Shown here in pieces: positions 47,066 through 58,028 of a DNA stretch of 64,000 nucleotides. This DNA is from Neolentinus lepideus HHB14362 ss-1 (lineage: Eukaryota; Basidiomycota; Agaricomycetes; Gloeophyllales; Gloeophyllaceae): positions 310,001 through 374,000 of the forward strand of contig KV425564.1 in the NCBI GenBank assembly GCA_001632425.1. The letters are read 5' to 3'. Position 1 is the first letter of the stretch. Every line of letters starts with the position of its first letter. The position numbers and the translations under genes were made by a program. Below the pieces are notes generated by a model. The model had not been told where the DNA came from and did no database searches. It was given only the letters and a program-made list of their open reading frames with translations.

Positions 47066-48861
47066 TCAAAGATTCTGATTCCTTGTCTTCCCAGCGTCTC
47101 TGCTGCCGTGCATCATGGAGAAAAACTCGTAGAGCTCTTTGGCCAACGTTTTGACGCCGTACAAGTCACCTGCAGGGATGCACTTGGTGTCCCGGGCCAG
47201 GAACCTGAGCGATTTCCCAAGACGATATTCCTGGAAATAGATACATATGTTATCCCAGGAATTGCTGATGCAAGGGTGCAAAAGTACGCACCGAGAGTAC
47301 AGCGTAGCTGACGCGTTGCTTGGTTTTGTCTACCATCTCTAGAGAACTTTTCAAGTCCTGCAATATCTACGCTCACTGTGAGTAAATCACTTATTACCCA
47401 CAAACCCTGTTGATGGCCGACCTTCTCATCCTGCACGAGCTCCCCTGTATGTAGGATGCGCTTGATTGCGTTGTTGCAGATAACAACATCCTGCAACACT
47501 TGCTCCGGAGCAACATCCGCCCATTTCTTCTTCTTCGTCCCTTTACCATTCCTGTCGCCATTTTTGTCCGCCTCATCGTCTCGACGCCGTTTCCCGAGGG
47601 TACTCGGGGGCTCAGCCAGAGGCTTGGGCTGATTCAACGTCGAGTTCGTCAATGGCGCTCTGTCATCCTTCCTCACAACGACATTTGAAACCGAAACCGA
47701 AATCGAAACGCAGTCCGCAATTGTCGAACGTTCTTTCGCAATCCCAGCGCCGCCACCAATCTACGAACGTGGCCGCTCATGTTAGCAACGCGAAATTAAA
47801 CATAGCACCGTGCTCAGCCTCACCTCTGATTTACTCTTGACCCTGGTCGAGGCTGCATTCAGAACTAACCCGGGATGATCCTTCTGCGGGGTAACAGATT
47901 CAGATGGGGCCACCGTGAGATTGGGTTTGGCTAAATCCCCGACCTGCTTCGCGCCGCGGTGCGGGATGCCAGAATTCACATCGCGATCTGCGCCTGTGCT
48001 TTCCTGTGCTGGCTTCAATAATGATCTCGGGTCCAGCACCGTACTGTATGGACACTTTCTCTCAGCCGGAACCACATTTGCGGCGACTGGTCGGGAACGT
48101 TCGCAAACCACACTCGCTGGCAGCCGCCGATTTGCTTCAACGTTAAGCTCGTGTGCATTCGCATTCCCACTGGAAGCTAGAACGCTATTCAGATCCGAGC
48201 TCTGGGCGGCTCTCGCCCCGAACTCTTGTGGATTTTCCACAATCAATCTGCCGACCTTCTCTTTGCCCCAATCCTGCATCTCAAATGCGGACAACATGTG
48301 TCTCAAGTTGACGATACCACGGGCGCGGACTCGACGTTTCACCTTGTCCTGACCATCCCGGTCACGGAAGGAGAACGTTCTCAAGGCGAGCGAATCTCTG
48401 CCATAAGATGACGGCTGCATCATGGAGAGGGTAAGATTACCACAACTCTGTTGAGAAGTGGCATCGTTGCGGCTCACCTCAGCGTGGAATGTAGCGATAG
48501 TGCCCTTTGCATTTCCCGGCTGTCGACGTTGATCTACGTCGCGCTTTGCGTCGAACTTGAAGGCTTCGACTTGGGAGGGAAACGGCGCAATGGCATGGCC
48601 GCACTCGCGCGGCGATGCGAATTCCACCGTCTTCTCCCTCGTTGGAGTCGAAGTGACTTTAGATGCATGCCAGCTGAGCTGCAACTGGTTATGGTTGGTG
48701 CTCCCGGCTCCGACGTCGTCGTCGCTCGGGAGGAACAGCGAGAGTTTCATTGGCTTGTGTGCTACTGGGCTAGCAAACTTGACTAGCCCGTGGAGCGGGT
48801 TGGTGAGGTCTGGTATGAAGAGCTTGGCATCCTCCCAAGACCTATCTGTGCTGATAGGCAT
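47066..48861 (-). CDS. Unknown protein, disordered N-half and helical C-half
   Basis: At least four exons on the minus strand. I start it at the ATG at 48861 (MPISTDRSWEDAKLF) because a TATA-like sequence lies in the longer frame about 55 bases upstream. Exon 1 runs to about 47828 (VKSKSE). The second resumes near 47760 with IGGGAGIAKERSTIADCVSI and contains LGKRRRDDEADKN, a nuclear-type basic patch, then VLQDVVICNNAIKRILHTGE. A further exon probably reads ILQDLKSSLEMVDKTKQRVS, and the last EYRLGKSLRFLARDTKCIPA followed by KTLAKELYEFFSMMHG. No known domain is recognised. The C-terminal half looks like a helical bundle; the N-terminal half is Ser/Pro/Asp-rich. Internal splice sites after HTGELVQDEK are uncertain. 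Confidence 0.65.
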
Positions 48862-48910
48862 GTATCTGGTCTCTGAAGAGCCAAAGCACAAGCACAGTTG
48901 GGTTTTGTTC

Positions 48911-48921
48911 ACTCTCTTATA
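48911..48921 (-). promoter_or_regulatory. TATA-like element of the unknown gene at 47-48.9 kb
   Basis: A tatatataag-type sequence on the minus strand about 55 bases before the ATG at 48861. It overlaps a longer open frame and argues for the shorter start. Pattern-based only. Confidence 0.4.
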
Positions 48922-49301
48922 TATAAGTCTCATGGGAAAGATGACTCACATGAGGGTTCAGGGTTCAAGCTCAAGTCTAGAAAGCCAATGAGGTGAGAGA
49001 AGGGAGGAGGACAGAAACATGAGGCAGGAGCTTCCTAAATCCAATTTATAGGCTGGAATTTGAATCTAGACTCCATGTGCTTTTGCTGGGTGAACCAATC
49101 ACCAGTTTGTGGCTGACTGGATAGATAGCAACCAGGCTGGGATGATATGGTGAGCCTGGCATAAAGTTTTAGCTTGAAAAATCGTCTGCACAGCTGGGGT
49201 CTCAGTTCAGGTCAGCGGAGATGACGTCTGGTCAGAGCGCGAGAGGCGTCGATGTCTAATTTAAACGGGGATCCAGTGGTTTCGTTCTGAAGTTCTACCT
49301 A

Positions 49302-49332
49302 CAGTCCCGGACAAGCAAAGACAACAAATTCG
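49302..49332 (+). repeat. Left terminal inverted repeat of the MITE
   Basis: 31 bases beginning CAGTCCCGGACAAGCAAAG, complementary to the right arm at 49905-49935 except at three positions (A/G, A/G and C/T). Confidence 0.9.
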
Positions 49333-49472
49333 GCGACCGGATTTTCCCAGCCCCAACAGCCGTGGGAACCTCATTTTTATTGCAGAAATGAGTGATTTGG
49401 ACACTAAGGAAGTGATTGGTACGAGCCGATTTCTCGTAAACCCCCTGTAACCCCCAATAATGGGTCGGGATA

Positions 49473-49870
49473 GGCCGAAAATTTGGCCGTATACAAAATA
49501 AATCGGGAAAAATACGAAAAATATGCCAATCGACTCCTTTTGATGAGCTGAGTCTGAATCTGGCTTAAATCTAATAATCGGACGGGCTGATATGCCATAA
49601 TCACTCTTCCAAGTTCAGGCCAGATATGGAAATCTGACTAACATGTGTTGTAAATTTTAGCTGATATTGGCCCAGAAAGGACCAGAGACAATTCTTTGCA
49701 AGGATCTACAGGTCACAGACAGTCCAGGTCAGACCCGGGAGGCCCGGTAAGGGTATATAATAATGCCGTTGAGATGGCCCAAAATTTTGGCTGTATCAAA
49801 ATGTCGTGGGAAAAAATCAGTGACACCATCTTTGGACGTTTTTAACCTCTCTGAGTCCAAATCTGAGGTC
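49473..49870 (+). repeat. Imperfect internal direct duplication in the MITE
   Basis: A segment starting at 49473 (ggccgaaaatttggccgtat) recurs about 303 bases later at 49776 (ggcccaaaattttggctgta). Similarity continues through a gggaaaaa stretch and a ctgagtc..aaatct block to about 49556 and 49870. Copies differ at many positions, so the duplication is old. Confidence 0.65.
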
Positions 49871-49904
49871 GGTTTCACGTAAAAAACTCTGGCTCGGCCA
49901 GAAA

Positions 49905-49935
49905 CAAATTCGTTGTCTTTGCCTGTCCGGGACTG
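49905..49935 (-). repeat. Right terminal inverted repeat of the MITE
   Basis: Reverse complement begins CAGTCCCGGACAGGCAAAG and matches the left arm over 31 bases with three differences. TA follows directly at 49936-49937. Confidence 0.9.
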
Positions 49936-49937
49936 TA

Positions 49938-51256
49938 GTACTCAAGCTTGCAAAGTGGCATAGGGGCTGGAGAGGAGTTGCTAAATTTAGTTGCAATGTA
50001 GCGAGCCATGTCGCGACCCAGATAACTGTGCAGATGACCGACACTGCTCCATGTTCCGAGCTCGCTATGTTATAATGTCTCGGAGCCTGTCGCTCAAAGC
50101 GTTAGGAGCGACAATCATTTACCTGATAGGATAGAGATGCAGGGGAACTTGTCGAGCACGACAGGAGGCAAGTGTTCGAAGAGGCACAAGCTCAAAGTTT
50201 TGCATTGCCAGAAGACGCTTTCTGTACATAAAGATAAGGCTGAAGTCTGCTATCACGGGACACTGACTGGAACAGTCGACTCGCCGATCCGGAGCGATTG
50301 ATGCGCCGTCCGACTGGTCGCGGAGATGACGGGAATTAGAGTCGAAATAGAATGTTCCTCCCCACGGGGTCACTGAACCGGTGTGACGATACCAACCTCG
50401 GTGCGAGGTGCCCGGTGACCGGTGAATTTCCTGACCTGTGACCGCTGAGCGGGGACAGAGTTGCTGTGGACGACAAGGAAATGAGAGTTCTTACGTGTCA
50501 TGATGACGGCGAGAGTGATAGACCGGCCGATAAGCACAAGAAACTAAGTTGATGGTAAATGAGGATGACCTTACCGTGAGGTCATCCGACGTTACTTCAT
50601 TGAATACCGAAACATACGATTCTCGTCATGGTTTCATGTCACTGGCGGGGGATGGAATAGTGAAATCGAGGTGAGACGGGCTGCGAAGGCGTGGGGGGCA
50701 CGCGTGCATGCTGCCATTCGCCGAGGGCCTTACTGCGAACTCTGATTGAGCAGTTAGATCGCCTGACACGGGTGCAGGTGAATCAACGTAGAGGAATTTC
50801 GGGGGAGGCCGCAGTCTGGATACGAGAAGGTATAGCAAACGTGCGTCGTGGCCTGAGCTGAGTTGGAGTCCCAATGCTGGGGGAATGGGTCTGCTGAGTT
50901 GCAGAACACGGTGTGCGAGCGCATAGAGTCGAATGCAGTGGGCACAGTGGCCGCTGTGGATTGGCAAGAAGGAGGAGGGAGAGGAGAGAGGAGAGGAGGA
51001 GGGCGCTTAGTCATGGGGGGTGGCCCGGGTCATAAAGCACGTTTAAGGCAGTGTATCGTCAGTGGCCGAGCCAGTTTCACAACGGGAAAAAATACGAAAA
51101 TACGACATATTCTGTTCACATATCGCCCAGCGCTTGCGAAACATATATCTACCGCCACCCACATCCCTGCCCTTTCTCTCTTTCCAGTCCGGGCCACAGC
51201 CAACTGGGCCACTTTCTAGGCAATCAGCACTCGTCTTATCTGCTGTTATTCTGCTT
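49938..51256. other. Intergenic, KCS1 upstream region
   Basis: 1.3 kb between the MITE and the KCS1 start, with no recognisable gene. A purine-rich ggagggagaggagagaggagagg run lies near 50970-51000. A frame open upstream of 51257 in the KCS1 phase begins only with GTG and is taken as 5' UTR. It should contain the KCS1 promoter. Confidence 0.45.
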
Positions 51257-54200
51257 ATGGGGCCGGCCTTGGATGCTTTGACGTCCAGCCAGCGCCCTCT
51301 CTTCGACCTCCCTCCATCTCCGCCATCGTCTGGCGCAGTGACCGCCCACTCGTCGCCTCGTATCGCTGGCCGCAGCCTGTCCCAGAACGACCAGGCCATT
51401 GCGAATAAACTTTCAGCGCCCCTCATCAGGCGACCCTCTCACAAGTCGGCGTCCAGGCCTCCCCCCACAGACGGTGATTCCTCGGTCGCTTCGTCCAGCA
51501 ATGTACCACAACGCCACTCGCCCCGCAAGCGTCTATCTCGTACATCGACGTCGGCCAGGCCAATTGCCCTACCCTCATCTCGTTCGTGTTTCCCTGAACA
51601 CAGTTCCATTTCGAGCTCGTCCAGGCTCTTGGTCCGTCGCTCATCTTCTACCTCGTCTTCTTCCTTATCTCCACCTGGTGAGGAGCTGACCATGCAGCAT
51701 GCCTCACCCGTCGGTATTGGCCGTAAGGTCGCGGCCACTCTTCAGCTGTTCAAAGAGTCTACCGGCACTCCCACAACTGAGGAACCTAATCCCCTTGAAC
51801 AGTCCAGGTCCGCATTAGGCAAACGGCGAGCTGGGTCATTCCACCAGGGTGACGATGTCGCGCAGGCACGCTTTGAGTTTGTCAAGAGGTCTGATTGGCC
51901 GGAGCGGGAGGCTGCCGCCGTGAGGAGAGACAGAAGCAAGGTCACTCTGCAGCGTGTTGAGACTCAGGACAGTATCTCTACACCTCGTTCTGCGCTATTC
52001 AGGGAGACCAGTGTTGGCGATCTCGCGCAGTGGAGGCAGGCAGTGGTATCGTCGCTTGATGATACTGGTCGAGGCCGACGGCGCGAGAGGGAACATCACC
52101 ATGAATCACCCGTCGCTTTAGAGCCACAGTCTTCTGGATCAGATACCTCCGTGTCATCTGTAGCTACATTCCAGGATCGCGAGAGAGCTGCATTACGTTC
52201 ACCGCCCATCCGACATCGCGTATTCCCTCCGTCGCCTTCGCCCTCTCGCCCTCCCCTCGATCGCATCCCACCCCCATCTCCTCGCGTCTTCCCCAGCGCA
52301 TCTTCCCCTTCGCTGACCCGTCCTTCTCTCCCTGACGTTGTTCCTCATCCTAGTAGTGTCCTGCACCGATCCCTGTCACGTTCGCTCACTCGCTCAGATT
52401 ACGACTCGCTTGACCTTGCCACTCCCCCTGCCCCTGCCCCCACGGCTTACTCGCCTTGGTCCACAGACGACGAGTCCGCTTGGGAGACCGCGTCTGTGTC
52501 CACCAATGTCACTACAACTACGTCTTCATCTCCTTTCCCTCGCTCACCGCTGCAAACCACATCCACTTCTCTATCTCGACCAATGTTACGATCTCCTGAT
52601 GACGATAACGACGAACGCCACAGCAGAATTGTGCCTTCATCTCCGGGTGACGAACCTGCAACTGAGTATCAGTCCAACGACATTAACGACTACCTCGACG
52701 TCGACTGGGACATACCGCCTGATGGTCTGCCACACATCCCTCTTCGCCCCTTCCGCAACCAAGTCGGTGGCCACTCGCCGATCTACAAGTTCACTAAGCG
52801 CGCAGTATGCAAGGTCAGTAACCGCACTATTAGCCGATGTGGCTGTGTACAATAAGATCCCACGCTAACACTCGATCGATCAACTTTACAGCCACTGGTG
52901 TCGCGGGAGAACCTGTTCTACGAAGCCGTCGAGCGCAAGGCACCTCCGCTGCTCGAGTTCATACCACGGTACTTGGGCGTGATGCTCGTGCAGTATCGTC
53001 GTGTATTACGCGAGCACGAGTCCCCGTCGTTGCCACCCGCGCGCCCGCCGCTGCACAAGGCCGCAACGGAGACGCCGAGCATACAGATTCCGAAGCGCAC
53101 GCAAGGCCCGTCGCCCGTGCCCGAGGCGGAGGAGGGTGGTGACACGGCGCCGCCAAGTGAGTCGGAGATGCCCGAGGTCGCGTTGGATTACAACAGGCAT
53201 ATCATCCCGCAGTGGATGCTCGCGGGGACGCGGAACCGTGCGCTGTCGCAGTCGTATGCGTCGGGCGGGTCGTCGTATTTTGTGCACCCGAGACTCCGGG
53301 CGCATTTGAACGGTGGGACGGCGTCGAGCCCGGATTTGAGGGCGCCTGAGGGGGCGGGCGGTGCGGTGGGATTTAGGCCGCGGTCGAGTCCGCTTGCGCA
53401 GAGCTTAGGACTTAGTATGGATGCGCCGACGCCGGCGAATTCGCCGAATGTGCCTGCGCGGACACTTCCACTGCACAACCCAGCGGCAGAGAGCAAGGAG
53501 GCGCTGAAGAAGTCGACTAAGACGAGGGATAAGTTCGTGCATTCTGCTGATGAGGATGATAATGCCATGAGAGGACGGCCGAGTATGAGGGCGTCGTATT
53601 CGGACCGGACGGTCGTACAGCCTCAGTCTCCCGGATTTGTGTTGACGAACGGGTGTTTTGGTGGTACGGGATCGACAATGGTGAACCAGCGGTTCAAGGA
53701 CCATGTTTTCAGCAGCATATTGCGCAGGTTCAATAAGCGCGCACATCGACGGCGGGGAAGTGCCAGCGGTGTACGCACGGAGGATGAGGGGGACGCTGAC
53801 TGTGAGGGAGATGCGTCTGAGCGAGTCGTGCGCCGGAGGATCATGCGAGTTGGACCTGTCGAGAGGCTGAAGCAAGAGGAAGCAGAGGCGAACGGGACAG
53901 CTTTACGTCGTGTGCAGAGTGAGACGTCGCTCTCTAGGCCTCCTCAGGAGCAGTCCGGTAATGGCGGAGGCAAGGGCACAGCGGACATCTTCGACTTTGA
54001 GGAAGAGCGACTGTCGCCTGTCGAGCGCCCGGGCGGTCTAGCTAATCACCGGTTCCTATCGCCGCTGAGGAGACGCAGTCGGTCGCGCTCGCTGGAGCCC
54101 CCGACGCTTCTTCGTGAGGTATCTTATGGACAGCGTCGTGTATCTGAGCCTCCTGTGATTCCTGAACAGCCGGAGGCGAGCGCGCCTGTGACGAGGCAGA

Positions 54201-55339
54201 ACCATTTTATCCTGATGGAGGACCTGACTGGCAGGCTGAAGCGGCCATGCGTTCTGGACCTGAAGATGGGCACACGCCAGTATGGGATGGATGCCACGCA
54301 CGCAAAGAAGAAGAGCCAACGCAAGAAATGCGAATACACCACGAGCAAGGCGCTGGGAGTCAGGCTATGCGGTATGCAGGTAAGTGTCAGGTTGTCGATT
54401 AGACTGCACTGCCATTTCCACGCTGTACCTGGCGCTTTCTGCTTATATAAATAGAATGTGCCGATGAACCTATACTGACTTTGAGCCCCTTTTGGAAAGG
54501 TCTGGAATAACAAGACGGAGTCGTATGTGACTCAGGACAAGTATATGGGCCGAGGTGTTCGTCCTGACGAATTCCCATCTGTGCTTGCGTCCTTCCTTCA
54601 CAATGGTGAGCGGCTGATGGCGTACCAAATACCCCCACTTCTTCAAAAGCTATACGCCCTTGCTCGCATCATTAATCGGCTCAAGGGGTTCCGGTTCTAC
54701 GGCTGCAGTTTGCTGTTGATCTACGAGGGCGATCCCGAGGTGCAAGATATGTATAAGTCTCACCTATGCGAACATCCTTCTTCTCGATCTAAGCGCGGGG
54801 AGTCACTTGAACGTAATCGCAGCCGAGTGTCACGAGAGAACGAGGAACGTCAAGATCCACCTACTCTTCGTCGATCTCACAGCGAGGATCTTCTCGTTGG
54901 TTCGGTCACTAAGCGGTCAGGCAGGCGTCACAAACGTGGTGAAGTTGATATTCGTATTGTTGACTTTGCTCACACCACCACCGGTACCGATTGGCTGCCG
55001 TACCCTGAGGATCTCAGCAAAGAGAATCTGCAGGTCGTGACCAGTGGCAAGGGATATCGAGCGGAGATAGATTCCGAGACGGGCTTGCTGTACGCGCGGT
55101 TCCCTCCCCACTACCCGGAGCAGCCGGATCGTGGTTTCCTCTGGGGTTTGAAGAACCTGTCGGAGACACTGGAGAGGATCTGGAGCGACGAGCGGATACG
55201 GAGGATCAAGGTTTCGCGAGAGGATCCCTCTGTCGTCGCGCACCAGCTATCGGCCCTGAATACTGAAGGTAAAGAAATCTTCCAGAAAATATTTGGTTCT
55301 CCCGGTCACGACGAGGATCCTGGAATGGTCTCAACGTAA
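51257..55339 (+). CDS. KCS1: Inositol hexakisphosphate kinase Kcs1
   Basis: Three exons, 51257-52813, 52892-54379 and 54500-55339, all in phase, 1294 residues. The first 480 residues are Ser/Pro-rich and disordered. The kinase begins at [20 protein letters not shown] and continues across the first intron into [20 protein letters not shown] and [15 protein letters not shown] long disordered insert follows, as in fungal Kcs1. The catalytic half has [20 protein letters not shown], with the family signature [14 protein letters not shown], then [46 protein letters not shown], and the metal-binding IVDFAHT followed by [10 protein letters not shown]. The enzyme makes the 5-pyrophosphate of IP7 from IP6, linked to phosphate sensing and energy balance. 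An in-frame GTG-led extension reaches 51062, but the ATG at 51257 is the first Met. Confidence 0.95.
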
Positions 55340-55871
55340 TCATAATGTCATTATCGCCAATACTGTCCATCGCGTTCATCCTTTGTACATTTACTGCATG
55401 TCGTCCATTCAATTATTTCCCCACTGCACGCGTATTTAAGGACTCGCTGCACATTTCAACATTCACCTTCTAGTAGACTGCATATCTATAATACGGTCTC
55501 GATCATGTAATGTAGCCTAATCAATGCCATGTTGCATATTTCTTGTTCCGGTCTTTGCGAGCGGCTAACGTATTTCAATCCTGCCTCAAAGGAGAGGAGG
55601 GACATTCAACGGCCATAACTGATCCCCGGTCGCACTGCATACCCTGACGCTATTCGGGAAGAGTCGGGCTCGACCGTCTCCAGTGCATTGCAGCTAGTCA
55701 ATTTTCCGACGCATAGAAAAGCCACTCACAAGGGATGGTCGAGTATTTCAACCATGCCATGCGTGCCAGGATCCCTCGGGGGTCAATACAGGGGAAACAA
55801 ACCGAAATTATGCCGCATGAGCGAACGAGGTGTTTTGTAGCTCTATATTCCTCCAATACAATGACTGCACA
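55340..55871. other. Convergent 3' region of KCS1 and QCR9
   Basis: 532 bases between facing stops with no coding signal that I can see. It holds both 3' UTRs. Confidence 0.5.
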
Positions 55872-56226
55872 TCACTCTTCAGCGTCGTCCTTCTGAATAT
55901 ATCTGTCACGGATGTCCTTCCATTGTTTCTACGGTAGGATGAACATACTGCATGACATCAATAAATGACAATACATACCCCCCGGTTCCATGTGTCCCAG
56001 AACTTGCTGATTCCAAGGTCAAAACCAACGCCGAAGGCGAATGCTCCGGCGAAAATTGTCGAGACGTAAACACCTATTGGATCAAAGAATTGGTTGTTGC
56101 AATTCTCTTGCCAGACGTATGTACGCACTGTTACGCTTCACGATGGCATTATAGAAAGTAGTGGAGAACTGGATCGCAAAATGAGTGACCTGTTTTAAAT
56201 GATGCTGTAAAATAACATACCGACAT
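55872..56226 (-). CDS. QCR9: Cytochrome bc1 complex subunit 9
   Basis: A 65-residue protein in four exons: 56221-56226, 56129-56168, 55979-56073 and 55872-55928. All phases fit and every intron has GT-AG ends. The product begins MSFSTTFYNAIVKRNSVYVS, then TIFAGAFAFGVGFDLGISKF with one membrane helix, WDTWNRGKQWKDIRDRYIQK, and an acidic tail. This is the Qcr9/UQCR10 pattern, with the conserved F-x-RN-x-V region, the FDxxxxxFWD motif and GKQWKDIR. The subunit sits in the inner mitochondrial membrane and stabilises the Rieske protein in complex III. The first coding exon is only six bases (ATG TCG). The gene is divergent from uS11m with 180 bases between starts. Confidence 0.93.
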
Positions 56227-56406
56227 GTTGGAGGGCTCGTTGGCCGAGTTATATCGTGCAGCAGTTGGTCGTAGCGGCTGAAATGTGCAGAATCTCGTTG
56301 GCGGCGTGTTCCGTCAAGGTCCGATGCCAAATATGGTAAGAATCGCAGAACAAATATTTGTGGTACACTACAACACTATGCAGAGGCTCTAGGTACATCG
56401 CCTCTA

Positions 56407-57066
56407 ATGCTCTCGTCCTTCCGCCAGGCGCTGCGTGCGCAGCTCAAATGCCCACCGAGGGCGGCGTCGTTGTCTGCCTTCGGTGGCTATGCTCCCCCGG
56501 GCAACAACGCAATCATCAACCAGCTCTTGGGAGATGAGCCGTCCGCTCTGCCATCATCCTACATGGATGTAGAGGACGCGAAGTCGAGTGACGAACAGCC
56601 TGCTACACCCTATCCGACTGTTACATCGAATCCGATACAGGACGCAAGAAAGGCCAAGGAGATCGGTCTTGTCAGCGCGGCCAAGTACGCTCTGCACGTC
56701 TATGCATCGCGTAACAACACTCGTATGTCCTTCCACCGCTCGCCGTCCGGGCAAACGGTTGCATGGGCGTCCGCTGGGACGTGCAAGTTCAAGGGTGTCA
56801 ATCGGGCGAGCTACGAGGCGGGGTACCAGGTGGCGGTGAGGATGTTCGAGGCCGTAGCGAAGGAGAAAGCACTTCTTGCGGAGGACGGCATGAAGTCGAT
56901 GCAGATCGAACTGTTCTTAGAGGGATTCGGGCAGGGGAGGGATGCTATGCGTAAGGCGTTGCTGACTCCGGAAGGTACTCAGACGAGAGAGGTCATCACG
57001 CGATTAACGGACAAGACGCCTATCAAAATTGGAGGCACAAGGTCCAAAAAAGCGAGACGTATATAA
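56407..57066 (+). CDS. MRPS18: Mitochondrial small ribosomal subunit protein uS11m
   Basis: A single exon of 219 residues. The first 80 residues contain a basic presequence (MLSSFRQALRAQLKCPPRAA) and a Ser/Asp-rich segment. The C-terminal 130 residues form the uS11 fold: KYALHVYASRNNTRMSFHRS, PSGQTVAWASAGTCKFKGVN, RASYEAGYQVAVRMFEAVAK and ELFLEGFGQGRDAMRKALL. The tail GTRSKKARRI corresponds to the basic C-terminus of bacterial S11. The protein lies on the platform of the small subunit. It shares a short divergent promoter with QCR9. Confidence 0.93.
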   Translation: MLSSFRQALRAQLKCPPRAASLSAFGGYAPPGNNAIINQLLGDEPSALPSSYMDVEDAKSSDEQPATPYPTVTSNPIQDARKAKEIGLVSAAKYALHVYASRNNTRMSFHRSPSGQTVAWASAGTCKFKGVNRASYEAGYQVAVRMFEAVAKEKALLAEDGMKSMQIELFLEGFGQGRDAMRKALLTPEGTQTREVITRLTDKTPIKIGGTRSKKARRI

Positions 57067-58028
57067 GTACGTATCCTCCTCTAATGTCTCTCTGGAATCA
57101 GAATATTTAATTTCTTTTCGTAGTCGCATTTCGCCTGTCCTTCAGGCCGTTCTCTGTTCACCACGTCTATACTTCGGGACTCCGATCGCGCTTCTCACAA
57201 GCAATATTCCAGGAATGCGAGGCCCAAGCTGTATCGCGATATGCTAGGCGAATGGAGGAATTATTCAGTTGCCTCGAGCATCGAAACGGCCCTAGTCATC
57301 ATTCTAGAGCAAACTTGCCACCTTCATCACAGGCGCCCCGATTGTATCTACCTACTTACACGCACTAGGTAGCATATCCCTCGTTAATGTGCTGTGACTA
57401 TCATGTGCACATGCTTCGTCACCCTTCTCTTGGGTACAGGGGCTCCGCAACGTCATATCGACGAAGTTATCTCTTCTCTGAGTGCACCACAACATCGACT
57501 GTTCCGAGTATCAATCATGCAAGGTTGGACCGTACAATCGGAATGACATACTCGAGAAGTGGGCACCATGGTCACCTGCAAAGACTTACTAGAACTTACT
57601 AGTATAATTGGAAGTGGATGAGATTCACGTGTGTCCTGTGAGCGGTCGCATTTCAGCTTCATCCATTAACGTACAAAATAAAATAAAATGCCCGTAGGTA
57701 TACTTCTGAATCCTCACAGAGCTTCCAGCCACAGCGGAAGAAGTCCCGCGCCCGAGAAGCATAGAATTGACAGGAAAGGAAATCCCACGTGGCAACCCAT
57801 CTTCGGCAAGCCTTGACGTCTCAAGAGCTCAAACGCAAAAGGCCATCGACAGCGACGACAGGCTCGGTGAGTACTTATCGTCTCTATGAAAGGCTGCTAG
57901 GACATTAGTCGAGGCCAGACAGGTGTTATATTGGCTAGAGGAATGATGGACTAGATTGGAATGGGATGGATGCGCATGGGTGACCTTGGATGCTGATTCG
58001 TCGACTGTTAGGCCCTCCCACCCTCAAG
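57067..58028. other. Intergenic and probable 5' UTR of RPS7
   Basis: 962 bases. A GTGAGT donor near 57867 and a TTAG acceptor near 58011, just before the RPS7 ATG, suggest an intron of about 145 bases in the 5' UTR, as is common in ribosomal protein genes. The remainder shows no coding content. Confidence 0.4.

Larger units (their letters stand above)
49300..49937. mobile_element. Non-autonomous TIR element (MITE), Tc1/mariner-like
   Basis: A 634-base element (49302-49935) is bounded by 31-base terminal inverted repeats with three mismatches. The left arm is 49302-49332 and the right arm 49905-49935; both start CAGTCCCGGACA and share GCAAAGACAAC. Each end is flanked by TA (49300-49301 and 49936-49937), the target duplication typical of Tc1/mariner transposons. 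The interior has no open frame longer than about 75 codons and no transposase similarity, so the copy cannot move by itself. It lies in an AT-rich intergenic space between the unknown gene and KCS1. Superfamily assignment rests on the TA/CAGT ends alone. Confidence 0.85.

Noticed and set aside
49297..49940. TAC three-base target duplication for the TIR element
   Set aside because: TAC also flanks the ends if CTACAG is taken as the terminus, but TA with CAGT ends is the simpler reading and fits a known superfamily.
51062..51256. N-terminal extension of KCS1 from an upstream GTG
   Set aside because: No ATG in that stretch; fungal nuclear genes rarely start at GTG, and the extra residues are not family-like.
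53001..53309. Arg-rich frames on both strands within KCS1 exon 2
   Set aside because: They are out-of-phase readings of a GC-rich disordered insert of the kinase.
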